A stretch of 64,000 nucleotides of DNA from Drosophila miranda (Eukaryota; Arthropoda; Insecta; Diptera; Drosophilidae). Below are positions 34,811 through 47,900 of this stretch, one piece after another; position 1 is the first letter of the stretch, and each line of letters opens with the position of its first letter. A model generated the notes under the pieces. That model was not told where the DNA came from and searched no databases. It saw nothing but the letters and a program-made list of their open reading frames with translations. The DNA lies in contig NC_046674.1 of NCBI RefSeq assembly GCF_003369915.1, positions 17,837,501-17,901,500 of the forward strand, given 5' to 3'. The position numbers and the translations under genes were made by a program.

Positions 34811-37800
34811 AACCCCGTACCTCCGTCAATCGCTGCTTAGCTGTAGACTGGCCGCCCAAGAATCTGCTCCAGTATCTCATATTGGACACATATTTTGAAG
34901 AGCTGATCAACACAAACCCCACAGAGATGAGGCCGACTAAGCATCTTCGACTAGCTCGGGGAGGCGTGAATGTGCCTACTGAGCATCGATGGAACCAGGA
35001 GGAGTCCTGGCCATCTCCATGGCTATATCTGGGCAAAACTAATTCAATTTTGTTGAGCTCTTCACTGGCAATAGCAAAGTAAAAGTCAAAAATATGCGCA
35101 CAACGAATTTTTAACGTTTTTTATTAGAGATTTTTTTTTGTTCCCTTTGTTTGCTGTTTTACAAATTCAATTTGCGCCAATATTTGTGGAGGGGGAGGGG
35201 GGGTTTTTTTTTTTTTGCGGACTCGAAACTCTCCCTTCTCTCACCTCACCACGGTCTCCTGCGCGCCGCTTGTAGTGGTGGAAAATGTCATAAAAATATG
35301 CGACATTTCGTTTTTATCGCTTTTGAAAAACTTTATTCTTGGCTCTTTTGTGTTCAATTCCTCCTTGTTCTCTCAATTTGGTACTTCTTTGATTTTCTTT
35401 CATTTTTTTTATATTTCTTATTTTATTTACAATGGCAATTTTCTTTGTTTTAAACAAGCAGCGCATTGCTTTTTATTTGTGTAGCTCGATTGGTGATTGG
35501 AAAGCGCCCGATTGGCTGCGATTTTTGGACAGTTTGCGGGGGAATGCGTGGCACAGTGGAGCGTGAAAGAAAGTATTGTGGAAGAGAGGAAGGAGTACGT
35601 AAAGGCCAAGAGGTATTTGAAAGGATCTGGTGGAATAGGACTGAAAAATTAGCAAATCGAAAGATTAAAGCGATGAGGATGGCTGGCAATCCCAGAGAGG
35701 CATAGGAACAACACCTGAAATAATCCTTCAAACACTAGTAAAGTTTTCGACCAGATAGCAGGACCTTTAAACCACTGTAGCAACGCCCAGGCCCACCAAC
35801 AACACCATCTTAATATCATCAACAACATGGCTTTCCCCACACCAGCCCCGTGACCGTGCCCCACCCGCCATCGAAGAGGTCGGCTTCCCATTTTGAAGGG
35901 GAAAACAGCTTTTCCGCGTCGCCATAAAATGCAAGTGGTCAAGTATAGCCGCTCGGGAGGGGGTGGGGGGAGTGAGGGTAAAGCAAGCGCCAAAGAGGAA
36001 ATCACAAAATGAAAAACGAAGGAAAACAATTAAATGGCAAGAAGCAGCAGCAGTCGACAGAAGAAAAACAAGCAAATAAACTTGAAAGCTGGAAGTTGTC
36101 GGGAGGGGGGAACGAGCAGGGGGGAGATGAGGGTGGGGCTGGAGGTGGAAAGCGAAAACTGAATGCTGCATTTGTGACACGTCGAAAAGCGTCAGCGCCA
36201 AAGGCAACTCAGTTTAATTGAAATCAAGTGGAACGCGGCGGGGGCAGTGGACAGGGGGGATGGGGGATTGCGGATTGCTGTCAGGGGATGGGGGCTGGGG
36301 GAGCAACAGAGAGCGTGGGGCAAGATGGCCAGGGGGTTTGCAAATCGAATTGAAACGCCGAAACGTATTCGAAAATCGACAGCAAACGTAATTGAAATTG
36401 CATGAGCAACAATGTGCGATGGCCAGAAGAGGAAAGTGGAGAGGAGAGTGGCCAATGGGGGACCCCCATCAGCCCTTGACTGCCTTGGCAGCACTGCCAA
36501 TTCGGTACCCTGTACTAATACCAAAAGCAGGGCGGGGGATCGCGGTATATTGATGCTGGGAATTTCCAAAATAGAAATACTCTTGAGGCGACTTTTCTTA
36601 TACATCATTCTTCCCACTCCCACAGTACCTAAAAAAGTTGGCATACCCTATGGATGGTTTTTTTTTAAATATTTTGGTAGGAAAATTTATTGAGCCATGT
36701 TTAAGAAAGCTGGCAGTGCCAGTGCCCCAGGCTGATTAACAGTTAGCTAAAGTTTTCTTTAATTACTGCGTCAGAAAAGCATTCTGCAGATAAATTGACA
36801 TTCTTTGATTCATTGGAAGGCTTGCATTTGGCATCAGGCACAGATTTTTGGAGCAATTTGCAGATTGTTTTGTAAGCAAACACGCACACACAAAAAAAAG
36901 AGACACCGACCTGATCGGAGGGTGGCAGCAAAGGAGATAGAAAAGTGTCAGCAAAATAAATGCTGACAATAAATAAAAATGGAAAATGATTGAAACATGT
37001 GTCGGGCATTTTCGATTTTTTGATATGCCATGCACGTACCATTTCTCCCCTGCTTCAGCTTCGCCCTCTCTCTATCACTCTATCACTCTCCTTCTCTCTC
37101 CCTCTCTCTCTTTCCCTTGTAAATAGCCTGAAAATGTAAACAAATAGGAAAGCAATCAAAGGCGACATTTTCTAACCCAACGTGAGGGCCCCATAAAAAA
37201 TATGACAAGTCTGTCTTGGCGTTGGAGCCTAGGAGGCATGTGTACTAGGCAGGAAGGAGTATTTATCTCCTATACATAGTATAGCATTTATGGCACAATA
37301 TGACGAGGAATAATGGTTTGTGGCTAAACAAGTGTTCAGAGACGAATAGCTTCGAATAGGTTAACGAACACTAATCAAAACTGAACTCTTAAATGGGAAC
37401 TCCAGTCGGATATATTGGGATCCCTGTTTGCTGCAACAAAGACGCTCATCTCCCTATCAATATCAATAACCCATATCGGTGTCAGTGAATGACAAGCCCA
37501 ACTAATACCATATTGATTGCATGGCCAATAAAACGATAGCCACCCCAAAAAAACCAAAACACCCACGGCATTTGCACCACATAACTCGGCATCAGGCGGC
37601 ACATCCTGTTGAAGTATAAAAGGGTTTATGGCCTGTTTGCAAAAAAAAACCTAACGTAAAAAAATATAATAATAATAACGCAAAGAAAGGAAGTGAAACA
37701 AAATCCCAAACAAACATTAATTTGTAACGCACGTTTGGCCAATTTCGGGTTTACAATTTTGACCAAAAAATGTACCCAAGTGACCGCATAACGAGCCGAA

Positions 37801-40800
37801 ATCAATTTGCCACGTTGATAAGCAACCCTCGACCGATGATAACCCTTTTTTCTGTGCCACCTCCGGCCCACTGGGTCGCTGCTGTCATGGCCGGGGATTT
37901 ATAGATATTAAATTAGACAGGATTTTAACAGGCGCACGTATCTTTGACATACATCAACCCGACTTAGCTTTGCACCGAACAAAAAAAAAAAAAACAAAAA
38001 CCCAATCTCAAATAATGCAAATTGTATGCCAAATGTTGAGATTTCTTTTGCTGACCAATACGGGACACAAAAAGTTGCATACTCCTCCATACGAGTGCGG
38101 ACCCACATGTGTCCCAGCTGCGCCCGTCTCCCCGGTTTCGTCTTCGGCAGGCGCCCCAGTTTTATTTCCAAAACGCATTATAATCATAATAATAATAATA
38201 ATAACAGTAACCAAAGATGACAGCAAATTTCGAATAGGTGTGAAAGGAAAATTGGATGGATGTGCACACAGATTGGTCAGCATTTGGATTATGGTCGGGG
38301 GAGTCGCAGATGTTTTGTGGCCAATCGAAAATTCAAATTTAGAAACGGATTATTGACCAAGCATGGTTGGGGGGTTTCCTGGGGAGGGGAGGGGCCTTGG
38401 CTTGGTCAAGCATTGATTTGGGGCTTCTTGTTGTTTTTTTTGGCAAGTTTTGTTTTCTTGGATATACAGTGTCCTACGAGTATACTGTAAGATTGATTTT
38501 TGATTATTTTTTTCAGAGCTTTAAGACTTTTTAATTATTATATATAGAAATTAAATTTTGGAAGTGTTTTATTCCAAATAATTATAGTTTTTCCCCCTGA
38601 ATAATTCTAACAAAATTACCATCATTAAGGTCAAGCTTCTCTTGGCTTTTTGTAGAATTAAATTTCGTCTTTAAGGAGAATTATTGCTACCATTGTTTTC
38701 TATGGACATATTTAGTGTTGCTACCTGGAGTCTTCGGACAATCAAGTCATAAATACCCGAGAAGACCAAGACCCAAACTTATTCCTCCATTTCCAGTTTA
38801 ATGAACTGTGAGAGAATGCGATACCCCAACCCCCATAAACCCCAAGCCCCATGACTTTAGCCATGGCTATTTACTTTCCAGTTGGTTCAGATTTTAGGGC
38901 CCACATGTGAAAGAAAATAAAAATCTCACAAATTATTTATTAATTACCCGGCACTGGGTCTCAGTTGATTTGAGTTTTCAAAGAGACTAAAAGAACCAGG
39001 AGACTATGGGCCAGAGTACAGAATGGAGAATACAACATTCTCAATTCTCTGCTTATCGCTATTGTAAATTGTAATATCTCTCTCGCCTTTTCCTCCGTTT
39101 TTCATCTTCCATTTTTTTTTTGTATTTCTTTTTTTGGCACAATAAAACAATAAATCAATCACAGTTAGGGTTTGTGTTGTTTTGTTATCTTTGACCAAGT
39201 TTTTAGTGGCTTGTGGATCTTTTCGGTTCGGGCTCACATATTTTGATGCATTGAGTTTACACCGAGAGAAATGAGGCAGCTTAAATTTGAAATATTAAAA
39301 ATAACATAAACCTATGAATTATATTTTAATAAATTAAATAATTTATATTATTTATTTAATTAATAATAGGTATTTTTTTTTTTAATAATATATCAATACA
39401 AGGGGGCAAGTCCATATGAACGACGATGAAGATCCGAAACTTTTTCTACATAATTCTGAATTTTTTTATAATTTCCTTTTACCTATTCGCTTTTTTCAGT
39501 GCACCGTTTATGTTTTAGAGACCTTTTTTCCATTTATTCTGTGGAGATCTGTTAAGTGCGATAAAAGAAAAGGCTATGACATGTTTTCTGCCATGCACAT
39601 ATTTATATTGAATTGTTTAGATCAAAGTCGAAGATGCGGGATGGCTGGGGGCTGGGGCCTGGGGCCTGGGGGCTACGAGTATTTAGTAGATTTAAGGTTT
39701 TAGTAGTCAGCATTTTTATGGGCCGGCAAAGTCAATTAAATGCCGAACAGAGTTGAAAATCAACAAGCTATAGTGGAAAATGACCCTGCACGAGCACGGG
39801 CACGAGCACGAGCACGAACACCTCACTCTCTCTCAGAGAAACTTAACTTCAACATGGCGGCCTCAATCGCTAACGGTCAGAGCTTGCCTCTCTCTCGCTC
39901 GCTCTCTCTCCCTTCCATTCTCTTTGGCTTCTTGTCTCTCTCTCACTGCCTCACACTCTCCCTCTCTCTCTCCCTCTCTCTCTCTGACTTGTTTCGAGTG
40001 GGTGTGGCCTCGTGTTCCGAGTTCCGTTACGTTCCACGCTCCATGCTACACGCTCGCTCTTTTGTCTGAGTAAATTAAAATTTTCTGTAGTTTATTATTA
40101 AATGAAGCGCAGTTTTGTATCTGTATGTGGAGCGCCCGCCGCCCGTCTGAATGGAATGCCATTGTGTGACGGCAGCGCCAGCGGCAGCGGCAGCGGCAGC
40201 AGCAGGAGGAGCGTTTTTATACAGATAAACATAAATATAAACCGTTGGCCGTCGGAGGGCCAACCATCCCGACCTCCCCATCGCCCCATCCAATCCCCGT
40301 TCTAGGACCCAGACGGGCACATAATAATATAAAAATGTTAATTAGCGTATTAATTCAGTTCAGCGCTAAAAGAGTGCCAGCATTTTAAGGGGAATCTTCA
40401 ATAAATACATACATATGCACACACACACGTACATACGAGTATGTACTTGGGAATATGCATTTGTGGACGGGACTGCTCGGGGAGAGGGGTTTTATTTGGG
40501 TTTCAATTAAATCTGGCTAATATTTAACTATTGAATAATTTGTTTTGTATTGAATATAAGTCTAATAATTGTTTCTTTCTATTTTTAATATTTTGTATAA
40601 ATAATTTCATGTGTCATGTTTCATTTTATAAATACAAATTCTATACCATTTAAGCCTTATTCTACTATCCCATTGTTATTCCTAGTTTCCCATTTGGGTG
40701 CATTTCTTTAATTCATTTACCATCCGCGCAGTTTTTAATTATTTAAATGAATAAGCCCAACAAAAAATTAAACGCGGCGTACCCCCGGGCGCTCGTCTCA

Positions 40801-40958
40801 ATATTTATAGCTTTTTAAACAAATAAACAGAATTCGCAGTCGACAAAAAGGCCACCCACAGCCACGGCCAGATTCAGACCTCGAACCAAAACCAGAGGCT
40901 ATGAAAATGCACTCACAGCCAGCTCTTTCTCCCTCGCACACGCACACGCACAAGCAAC

Positions 40959-40983
40959 AGAGAGAGAGAGAGAGAGTAACAGA

Positions 40984-41034
<51 letters not shown>
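40959..41034. repeat. Long (GA)n tract upstream of HGTX
   Basis: About 75 bp of nearly pure GA repeat, interrupted at 40977-40990. It lies about 450 bp upstream of the proposed HGTX start site. (GA)n tracts bind GAGA factor, which opens chromatin at developmental promoters and Polycomb response elements; that role here is inference. Confidence 0.9.
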
Positions 41035-41042
<8 letters not shown>

Positions 41043-41478
41043 CAACCAGTACCAGTACCAGGATCAGGTCCAGTTCAGTCCCCGTTTCAGTCCCAGGCTC
41101 CAATCCGAATCCGAAATAGTTGATTTTAATGATGTACATAATAAAATTCCCATTCGTTTTGTGCCATTGCCAATGCGTTCCAGTCTGCATTTCATGTTTA
41201 CACTGATTGTGGAACCCAGTGGCTGCCAGAGGGAGAGCGAGCGGTTCGTTCCACTGATTTACGAAGCGCTGTCTCCCTCGCTCCGACGCCCGACTACCCG
41301 ACGATGCTGCGAATGGAATTCGAGGGTTGAACTGAAGCTGGCCAAAACTGAACTGAAACTGAGATTGTGCGGCCCAGCGAGCTGGGACCATCGAGTCATT
41401 CCGATTTCTTAGGCCCAGACAAGCGGTCACGCGCGCATCCACACTCTCACAAAAAACCCAAGTCCGATTACGCCAAAA

Positions 41479-41484
41479 TCAGTT
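41479..41484 (+). promoter_or_regulatory. HGTX: Initiator-like site, candidate HGTX transcription start
   Basis: TCAGTT, the Drosophila initiator consensus, occurs with A+1 at 41481. The sequence changes just downstream to an A-rich, CAACAAACAA-type leader typical of fly 5' UTRs. No TATA box is present upstream. The downstream element at +28 matches poorly. Confidence 0.4.
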
Positions 41485-41906
41485 TACAGCAGAGTGGTGC
41501 AACGCGAAAGTACAATCTATTTTCTTTTCAAGTGTCTGTGGATGGTTCAAAAATTACAAACTAAAATTTCCATCGTACAACAAACAAACAAAAAAAAACA
41601 CTATTTTTTTGACAGTTTAAGAACAGAAGAAGAATTTCTGCAAAGTCGTGTGAACAAATCTTAAGGAAGAGTCTGTAAGAAGAAAATCTAGAGAAGGAAA
41701 TAAAAAACAACTCGATTTCCGATCAGCATCAAATCCATTCTTAAAATCCAAAAATATATTCAAGGATATAGAGAATCGCAATAGCTAGACTGCGATTTCA
41801 AAGATTCCCCCCACCAGACCCCCAAACAAATCTTGCGCTGAAGATCGTCGGTACCCTGGCAAGGATTACCTCAGCCTTGCGTTCCCAAAACTAATTCGAG
41901 TGGACC
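41485..41906 (+). other. HGTX: Probable HGTX 5' UTR
   Basis: A-rich sequence without long ORFs lies between the proposed initiator and the first coding codon. It carries several short out-of-frame ORFs. A splice acceptor within it (for example the AG at 41899-41900) cannot be excluded. Confidence 0.4.
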
Positions 41907-44900
41907 GTGGACTCCGACTATCCCAAGCTGGGTAGTCCATTCCTTAACACAACGCCCGCGGGTGGCAGCACCAATCCCTCGCCCATACCCACACTCTCGT
42001 CTGCTCCAGCGGCGGCCACAGTGGCGGCCAAGCAGTTGGCCCAGACCTTCCAGCTGTCCGCTAATTCCGCCTTCAACCTTGCCCTGCCGCCGAGCTTCTA
42101 CCGCCTGCCAGGCAGCAGCAGCAGCAGCAGCAATCACACCGAGCCACAGGCTGCCACGCACACGGACTGCTCGGGCCTGGAGTACGGACACGGACACGAG
42201 CCGGATATGGATCTGATCAATCCGTACATGCGGCACCACCACGCCATGGCCGCGGCGGACTACCAGCAACAGCTGGCGGACTACCACAGTGCGGCGGCTG
42301 CGGCGGCGGTCTACGCCAACAACAACAACAGCAGCAACAGCAACAACCACAACCACAACAGCAGTCCCCTGATGCTGCTGAAGGCAGCGGCCCACGGCGG
42401 AGGCCTGAAGTCCTCGTCCGCCGAAGATTCCCCTTCGACGACGCCGCCGCCCGCCTCCTCGCGCCTCCACTCGGAGTCGTCGCCATCGCCGCGCTACGAG
42501 CACAATTCCAGCCCCGGCGTGGACAGCGCCAAGTCCTTCGCACTCAGCGGCGGCGAGGAGCAGTGCCAGAACAGCGAGTCCGCCAGTCCCCCGCCGCCAC
42601 TCGACTACAGCCCCGAGAACCTGACCAGTCGCGGCAAGTTCCACCACCACCACTCGGTCAATCCGTTGGCCCTGCACAACCACAACCACACCCACAGTGG
42701 GCATCTCAACAACAACCACAGTGGGCACCTCAACAACAACAGCATCAACAACAACAGCATGGGCATGGAGCACAAGCTGCCCCTCAGCTTCCTGGGTCCT
42801 CCGCTGGCCGCCCTCCACTCGATGACCACAGAGATGAAGACTGCCCAGGGGGGGTCCGGGGTGGGAGCCAGCGGCGGTCCCTCCTCCGCCGGCAACGGCC
42901 TCTCCTATGGCCACAGTCCAAACGCGCATCTGATCAGCGATCGCGGCTCGGGTGGCAGCTCCTCGTCGTCCTCCACCACGGCCACCACCACGAACAGCCA
43001 GGGAGCCCCCAATCCGCATGGCATCGATACGATTCTATCGAAACCACCGCCGGTCACATCGGCGGGCCTAAGTGCTTTAACAGGAGGTGAGTGCAAACGA
43101 TCAGCGGTATCATGGAATAGTGGCATACGATGGAGACAGGGATCGGGTAGACTTTTATGGGATACATAGTACAATATCTAGATTTTTAGGGATTTCAAGT
43201 TACATTGAAGAGTACTAGTATCTCTCTATTATATAAGAAGGTTTTGGGTCACATATCGGCGCGAGAGAGTCAAGAGAAGCGAGTGGCGTACGAGCGAGGC
43301 GAGTGAGCAGGGGTTCTTGTCTTTCTATAAACTTCGATCCGTATTCTCAGCCTACCCGAAAGCTACGGAATAAGAAAACATAGACTGAGATTCTACAATT
43401 GATTCTTTTAATTTATTAAGAGCTTCATACCGTTTAATTTAATTGATTGGAATACCCCATAGAAATGTGTCATATTTTTCTTTTTCTTAAGAAATCTTCT
43501 TTTTTTTCAATTCAAATTCAATTTATTCCCGAGTAAAACCAATCTCGTAGGTGCACTCTAAGAGAGGTGCACTCTGAGACCCCTCAGACCTCATTTCGAT
43601 TAACCAAATCATTGTGCAACATTTAGACCTGTACTTCAATTGATACCCGCATTATGCATGCTCCACGCCCACGAAAAAAAAAAAGATAAAATAATATATT
43701 TTAAATGCTGCAAAAACGGGTTTCGCAAACAAACAACAACAACAACAAAAAAAGAGCGCTAAAAATTTGTTTTGCGAATCCGGTTTGGCATGATTCCATG
43801 TGATTCAATAAAACGAAGCCCAGGCCCCTGTCATTGCCCCGCGCCCCGCCCTGCACCGCATACCCTGCATACATACATAATCAGGGCAATTTTAGATATT
43901 GAGCACAGCAATTTCTATGCGATCCGAAATGGTCATAATATCCGATTGCGAAATTGCCACAAAACGTAATGAGATACGCGTTTTAACTTAAATGTTGCAG
44001 CAATTAGTTGTCAAATTGTTTGTAATTAAATCAAAATGACACATGAAAAACGTGCGTCCATAGCGGTGAATGGGGTCGACGGAGGAGTCACGAGACGGGG
44101 GCAGGGGGGGGTGACGTGTGACGTTGTCGTTTCCATAAAATGATTTTTGAATTTTTGGAATTTTCTTTCTCTTTTCTATGTATATGTATGAGTGATTTTT
44201 TGACAGTCAAATGTGGAGCCGTGACAGCGGCGGTCCGGAGACAGGGTGCCGACAATTTGCCATCAAATTTTTAATTATTTTTAACGAGGGCGTTTATGTG
44301 ATTTGGCCGTTTCGGCCAGCAAACAGGCAAACAGGCAAACAAAACGCTTCTCATTCTGTTTATGACAAATTATTTAATGGCTTTTAATTAATCCGAACAA
44401 ATTTTCTTATTGTATTGGCGAATGAGTGAGGCATGAGTGGGCAGAAAAAATTTTGGGCAGCCCCGAACGAGTCGAGCAGAAATCTGATCAACTGGAAATA
44501 ATCTTTTCGGGGGATTAGTTAATGGGGGAGGTATTTGCCAGCGATTACATAACAGATGATGAGTGACGGAATCTTAGACACTACTCAGCGGTATTTCAGC
44601 CATAAATATATGCGCACGAAGGTATCCCATATAATAGATTATCAATGGAGAACAAATGCATTTTATTATAACTTGACTCCCCTCCTCTACAGCTGGCATA
44701 CCCCGCTTCTCCATTGCGGCCGCTGCCGCGGGCATGGCCCAGTATCTGTCGCAGAGCCAGGGAGCGCCGCTGAAGACCCATGCCGGACATATTGTGGACC
44801 GCACTCACCTGTACTGGCCGGGACTGCAGGGCCTGGTGGCCAATCCGATAGCGTGGCGAGAGCGTCTATCCAATACGAGTGAGTACCACAGAAAGCCTCT

Positions 44901-47900
44901 AATTTGCAAAAATCAAATCGATCGATCGGTAATCAGGCCAGACTGAATAGAGCGCGTAATTTGGTTACGATTGTCCGCGGACTGTCAACGGGCACACCCC
45001 ATAGCGGCGACGGGTTCCGACTTCCTGTTGGGAGGGGAAACCGAAACCGATACCAAACCCGAAACCGTTAACAAAGCGAAGCGAATGGCCCCCTAATGAT
45101 CGTGGTGATCAGGCGAGGGCTTCTCAAGTGATTACCAATATGATTTACAGCGTGCAGGGGGCAAGACGAGGCTGAGCTTACAGTTGCAGTTCTGCTCGAG
45201 GCCCAGGCAAAGGCCCAGCTACCATTGTCCAGCTCATTAATAAGTGTTGAGGAATCACTTTAACACGATCAGGGAGTTCAGAGAGCTCTCGCCATGACTC
45301 CACACAAAAGTCGATAATGATGATGATGATGGGAAGAGATGGCAAGAGATCGGATGGGATGGCTCGACATATGAAATATTAATTTACTGGCTCGCTTTCG
45401 ATCTGGTCTCTGGTTTCTGATTTCTGATCTGGTTACTTCATTATTATATCTATTTATAGGAGCCATCTATCTCTCTGTCTCTGTCTGTCTCTCCCTTCCT
45501 GAGACCCTAAGCTCATTAAGTAATGTGGCACCATCTCGAAACTCGTTTTTCTTTTCCCAATTGTTTATTTGTTTAAAGTCTCCCGCTCCCGCATCAGCAT
45601 CAGCATCAGCATCTGGTTCGCATTGGCAATTGATTTGATTTAGTGGGCTATGGGCTACTGCTGCTGTTTGGCTTTTAATTGCGTCCATGACGGGGCACAA
45701 ATGCCTTGGCCCAAAGTCGGAAATCGTTCACAATTTTCCTATAGCTGAGGCACAGATATGTGGCTGTGTGCTGTGCCCATGTTTGTCTTGTGTTTGATTT
45801 GATTTCTGAAGTGTGTCGTGTCGTGTCGTTAGGTGTCGAGGAATTTTCAAGCGTTTGGTAGCTCTGTGGCCACCACTAAGAAAATATTGATTCAATTGAT
45901 TTGCTAAACAGAGCAGAAAGCCTTACTGGAGAGGAGTCTCCAGCCAGCTCTAAGCTGTAAATGAGGGAGTCGCAAAGTGGAAGGGAATTGGAAATAGATC
46001 AATTTGATCCACTCCTTAAGCCGGAGAATCGTCACCACTGGGTTCCAACGAGTTTAGATCCATCTGTAAGAAATCGGTTCATATATTTTTGATGACCCCA
46101 ATGATTAATCTCTGTAGCCAGCGATAACTAACCTATCCTATGGTTTGATAGCTGATAAACTGAACTGATAAACCGATAGAACCAAGACCACTATCAACGG
46201 CTATGCCAGCAAACTTAATCCCCTTTCAATTGGGCTTTCAAAGCCAATAAATTGCCATTAATGAATTGCCAGGCAAATATTAATAATAATAATCGTATGA
46301 TATCATTAAACAGGTGCCGTGGCGTGGCGTGGCATGGTGTGGCGTGGCATGGTCTGTTGAATGAAAAATTCCCGGCATAATCAAAGAGTAAATAATGCCA
46401 GTTAGAGAATATTCCCTGCCCGCATACGAAATCAGCTAATCAAATGCAATTGCATTATTAATAACAAATAAAATGTGTTGAAAAGCAGAGGCAAAAAAAA
46501 AAACCAGAGCACTCTTTTGAGCGAAGGGAACTACGGCCGTGTGTGTGTTTGTGTGTGTTGTGCGCACACGCACACATAGGCACTACGGAAAGCGCTCTCT
46601 TTTAGCCTTGTTAACATGACAGCCTACAAGCACATAGACACGCACACACACACACACACATTTATTTGGGGCCTGTCCCCATTTCAGGATAAAAAAAACA
46701 AAACACACCAAGAACCAACCCTTGGACCTGCCACCGCTGCGTCTTCTTCGCCTACGTCTAGATAATAATGTGGCAACATATTCTCCCAGCGTCTGGGTCT
46801 GCCCTTATCTCCCTATATATACATATAGACCTCCTTTCGTATATACAGACAGACATACATTTGTATGTATTTATGGTAGAGAAATCCATTCCGCTTTAAC
46901 ATTGCTTTCGGGCTAAAAAGTTGGTTGCCTCCTTGCTGCGGCGTCTGGGCCAACAGCTGTCGCATCGCGTTTACCATAAATATATGTATGTTTATATTCG
47001 AGTAAAAATAAATAAATATATATACGAAAGTGAATGGATAGATATTCATGTAAATATGCGGAAATATGAGAATGTTTTACGGCGGCCAAAGTTAACCGAA
47101 ACCGAGAAATGATGTGGAAACAATGAGCAACAGCAACTGACAATTGAAACATGTTTTTCAATTTTTATTTTATGGCCTGTTATTGCGGGTTGTGCGATTC
47201 TATAAAATATTGATTTTTCACAGGGCCTGTTTGAGAAAAGATGTGATAAAGCCATGTTTTCAACAATAAACAATGATTATTTTCGATTAATTAAGTATGA
47301 ATTGAATACCATGAAATCAAATCTTTTTTAACCGCCTCACATGTGTGTTTAGTCGACCCATAAACTCGTTTCCAGCTCCTCATGCGAGCATTAAAAAAAA
47401 AAAAGGAAAAAAATAAAGCGAGACAACCACATTCTGCTAATGAAATAATTAACTTTAACATAAAAAGTAAATACAGCAAAAAAAAGGGGAAAAAAGCGAG
47501 CCATTAATTCAGAGAGCGAGCCGGCAACAGAAACCGCATCCAGCATTTGACACAATTCATTAAGCTTAATGAAGACAGCGAGAGAGAGACAGCACGAGCC
47601 TGTCTAGCTGTTGCTGTTGCGTTTAATTAAAATTCAAGTGGCATTTTGTGTGTCAGTCCTCCCCTCTCCACCTTCCCCCCCCCCCCCCCCCCAGGGGAAA
47701 CTTGTGCTTTAAGCATATAATCGGGCATAAAACAGGCCATAAAACAATGCACAGAGACAGGGACGGCAACAGTGGCACTTAATGAGGCCAGAGGCAGGGG
47801 CAGGGGCAGGGGCAACCAGGTAGGAGGCATGTATATAAAAAGATGCGGATTAGTGGCAGGCGGTTGTCAGGGGGGGCGGGGTGGGGGGCTTGGCTTCCGC

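Larger units (their letters stand above)
21060..41420. other. About 20-kb gene desert between shade and HGTX
   Basis: I find no spliced or single-exon protein gene with recognisable similarity in this interval. It alternates between microsatellite or low-complexity stretches and AT-rich blocks with many TAATTA and TTTAATT homeodomain-type sites, for example around 32510-32660 and 40500-40760. Such gene-poor DNA beside a developmental transcription factor is typically enhancer territory; assigning it to HGTX is inference. It contains a mariner relic at 34.5 kb, listed separately. Confidence 0.6.

Noticed and set aside
40798..41442. 214-codon minus-strand ORF upstream of HGTX
   Set aside because: It is held open by the GA/TC repeat, read as poly-Leu/Ser.
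41871..43019. 382-codon open frame on the minus strand
   Set aside because: It is antisense to HGTX exon 1 and consists of Val/Gly/Arg low-complexity sequence caused by repeats.
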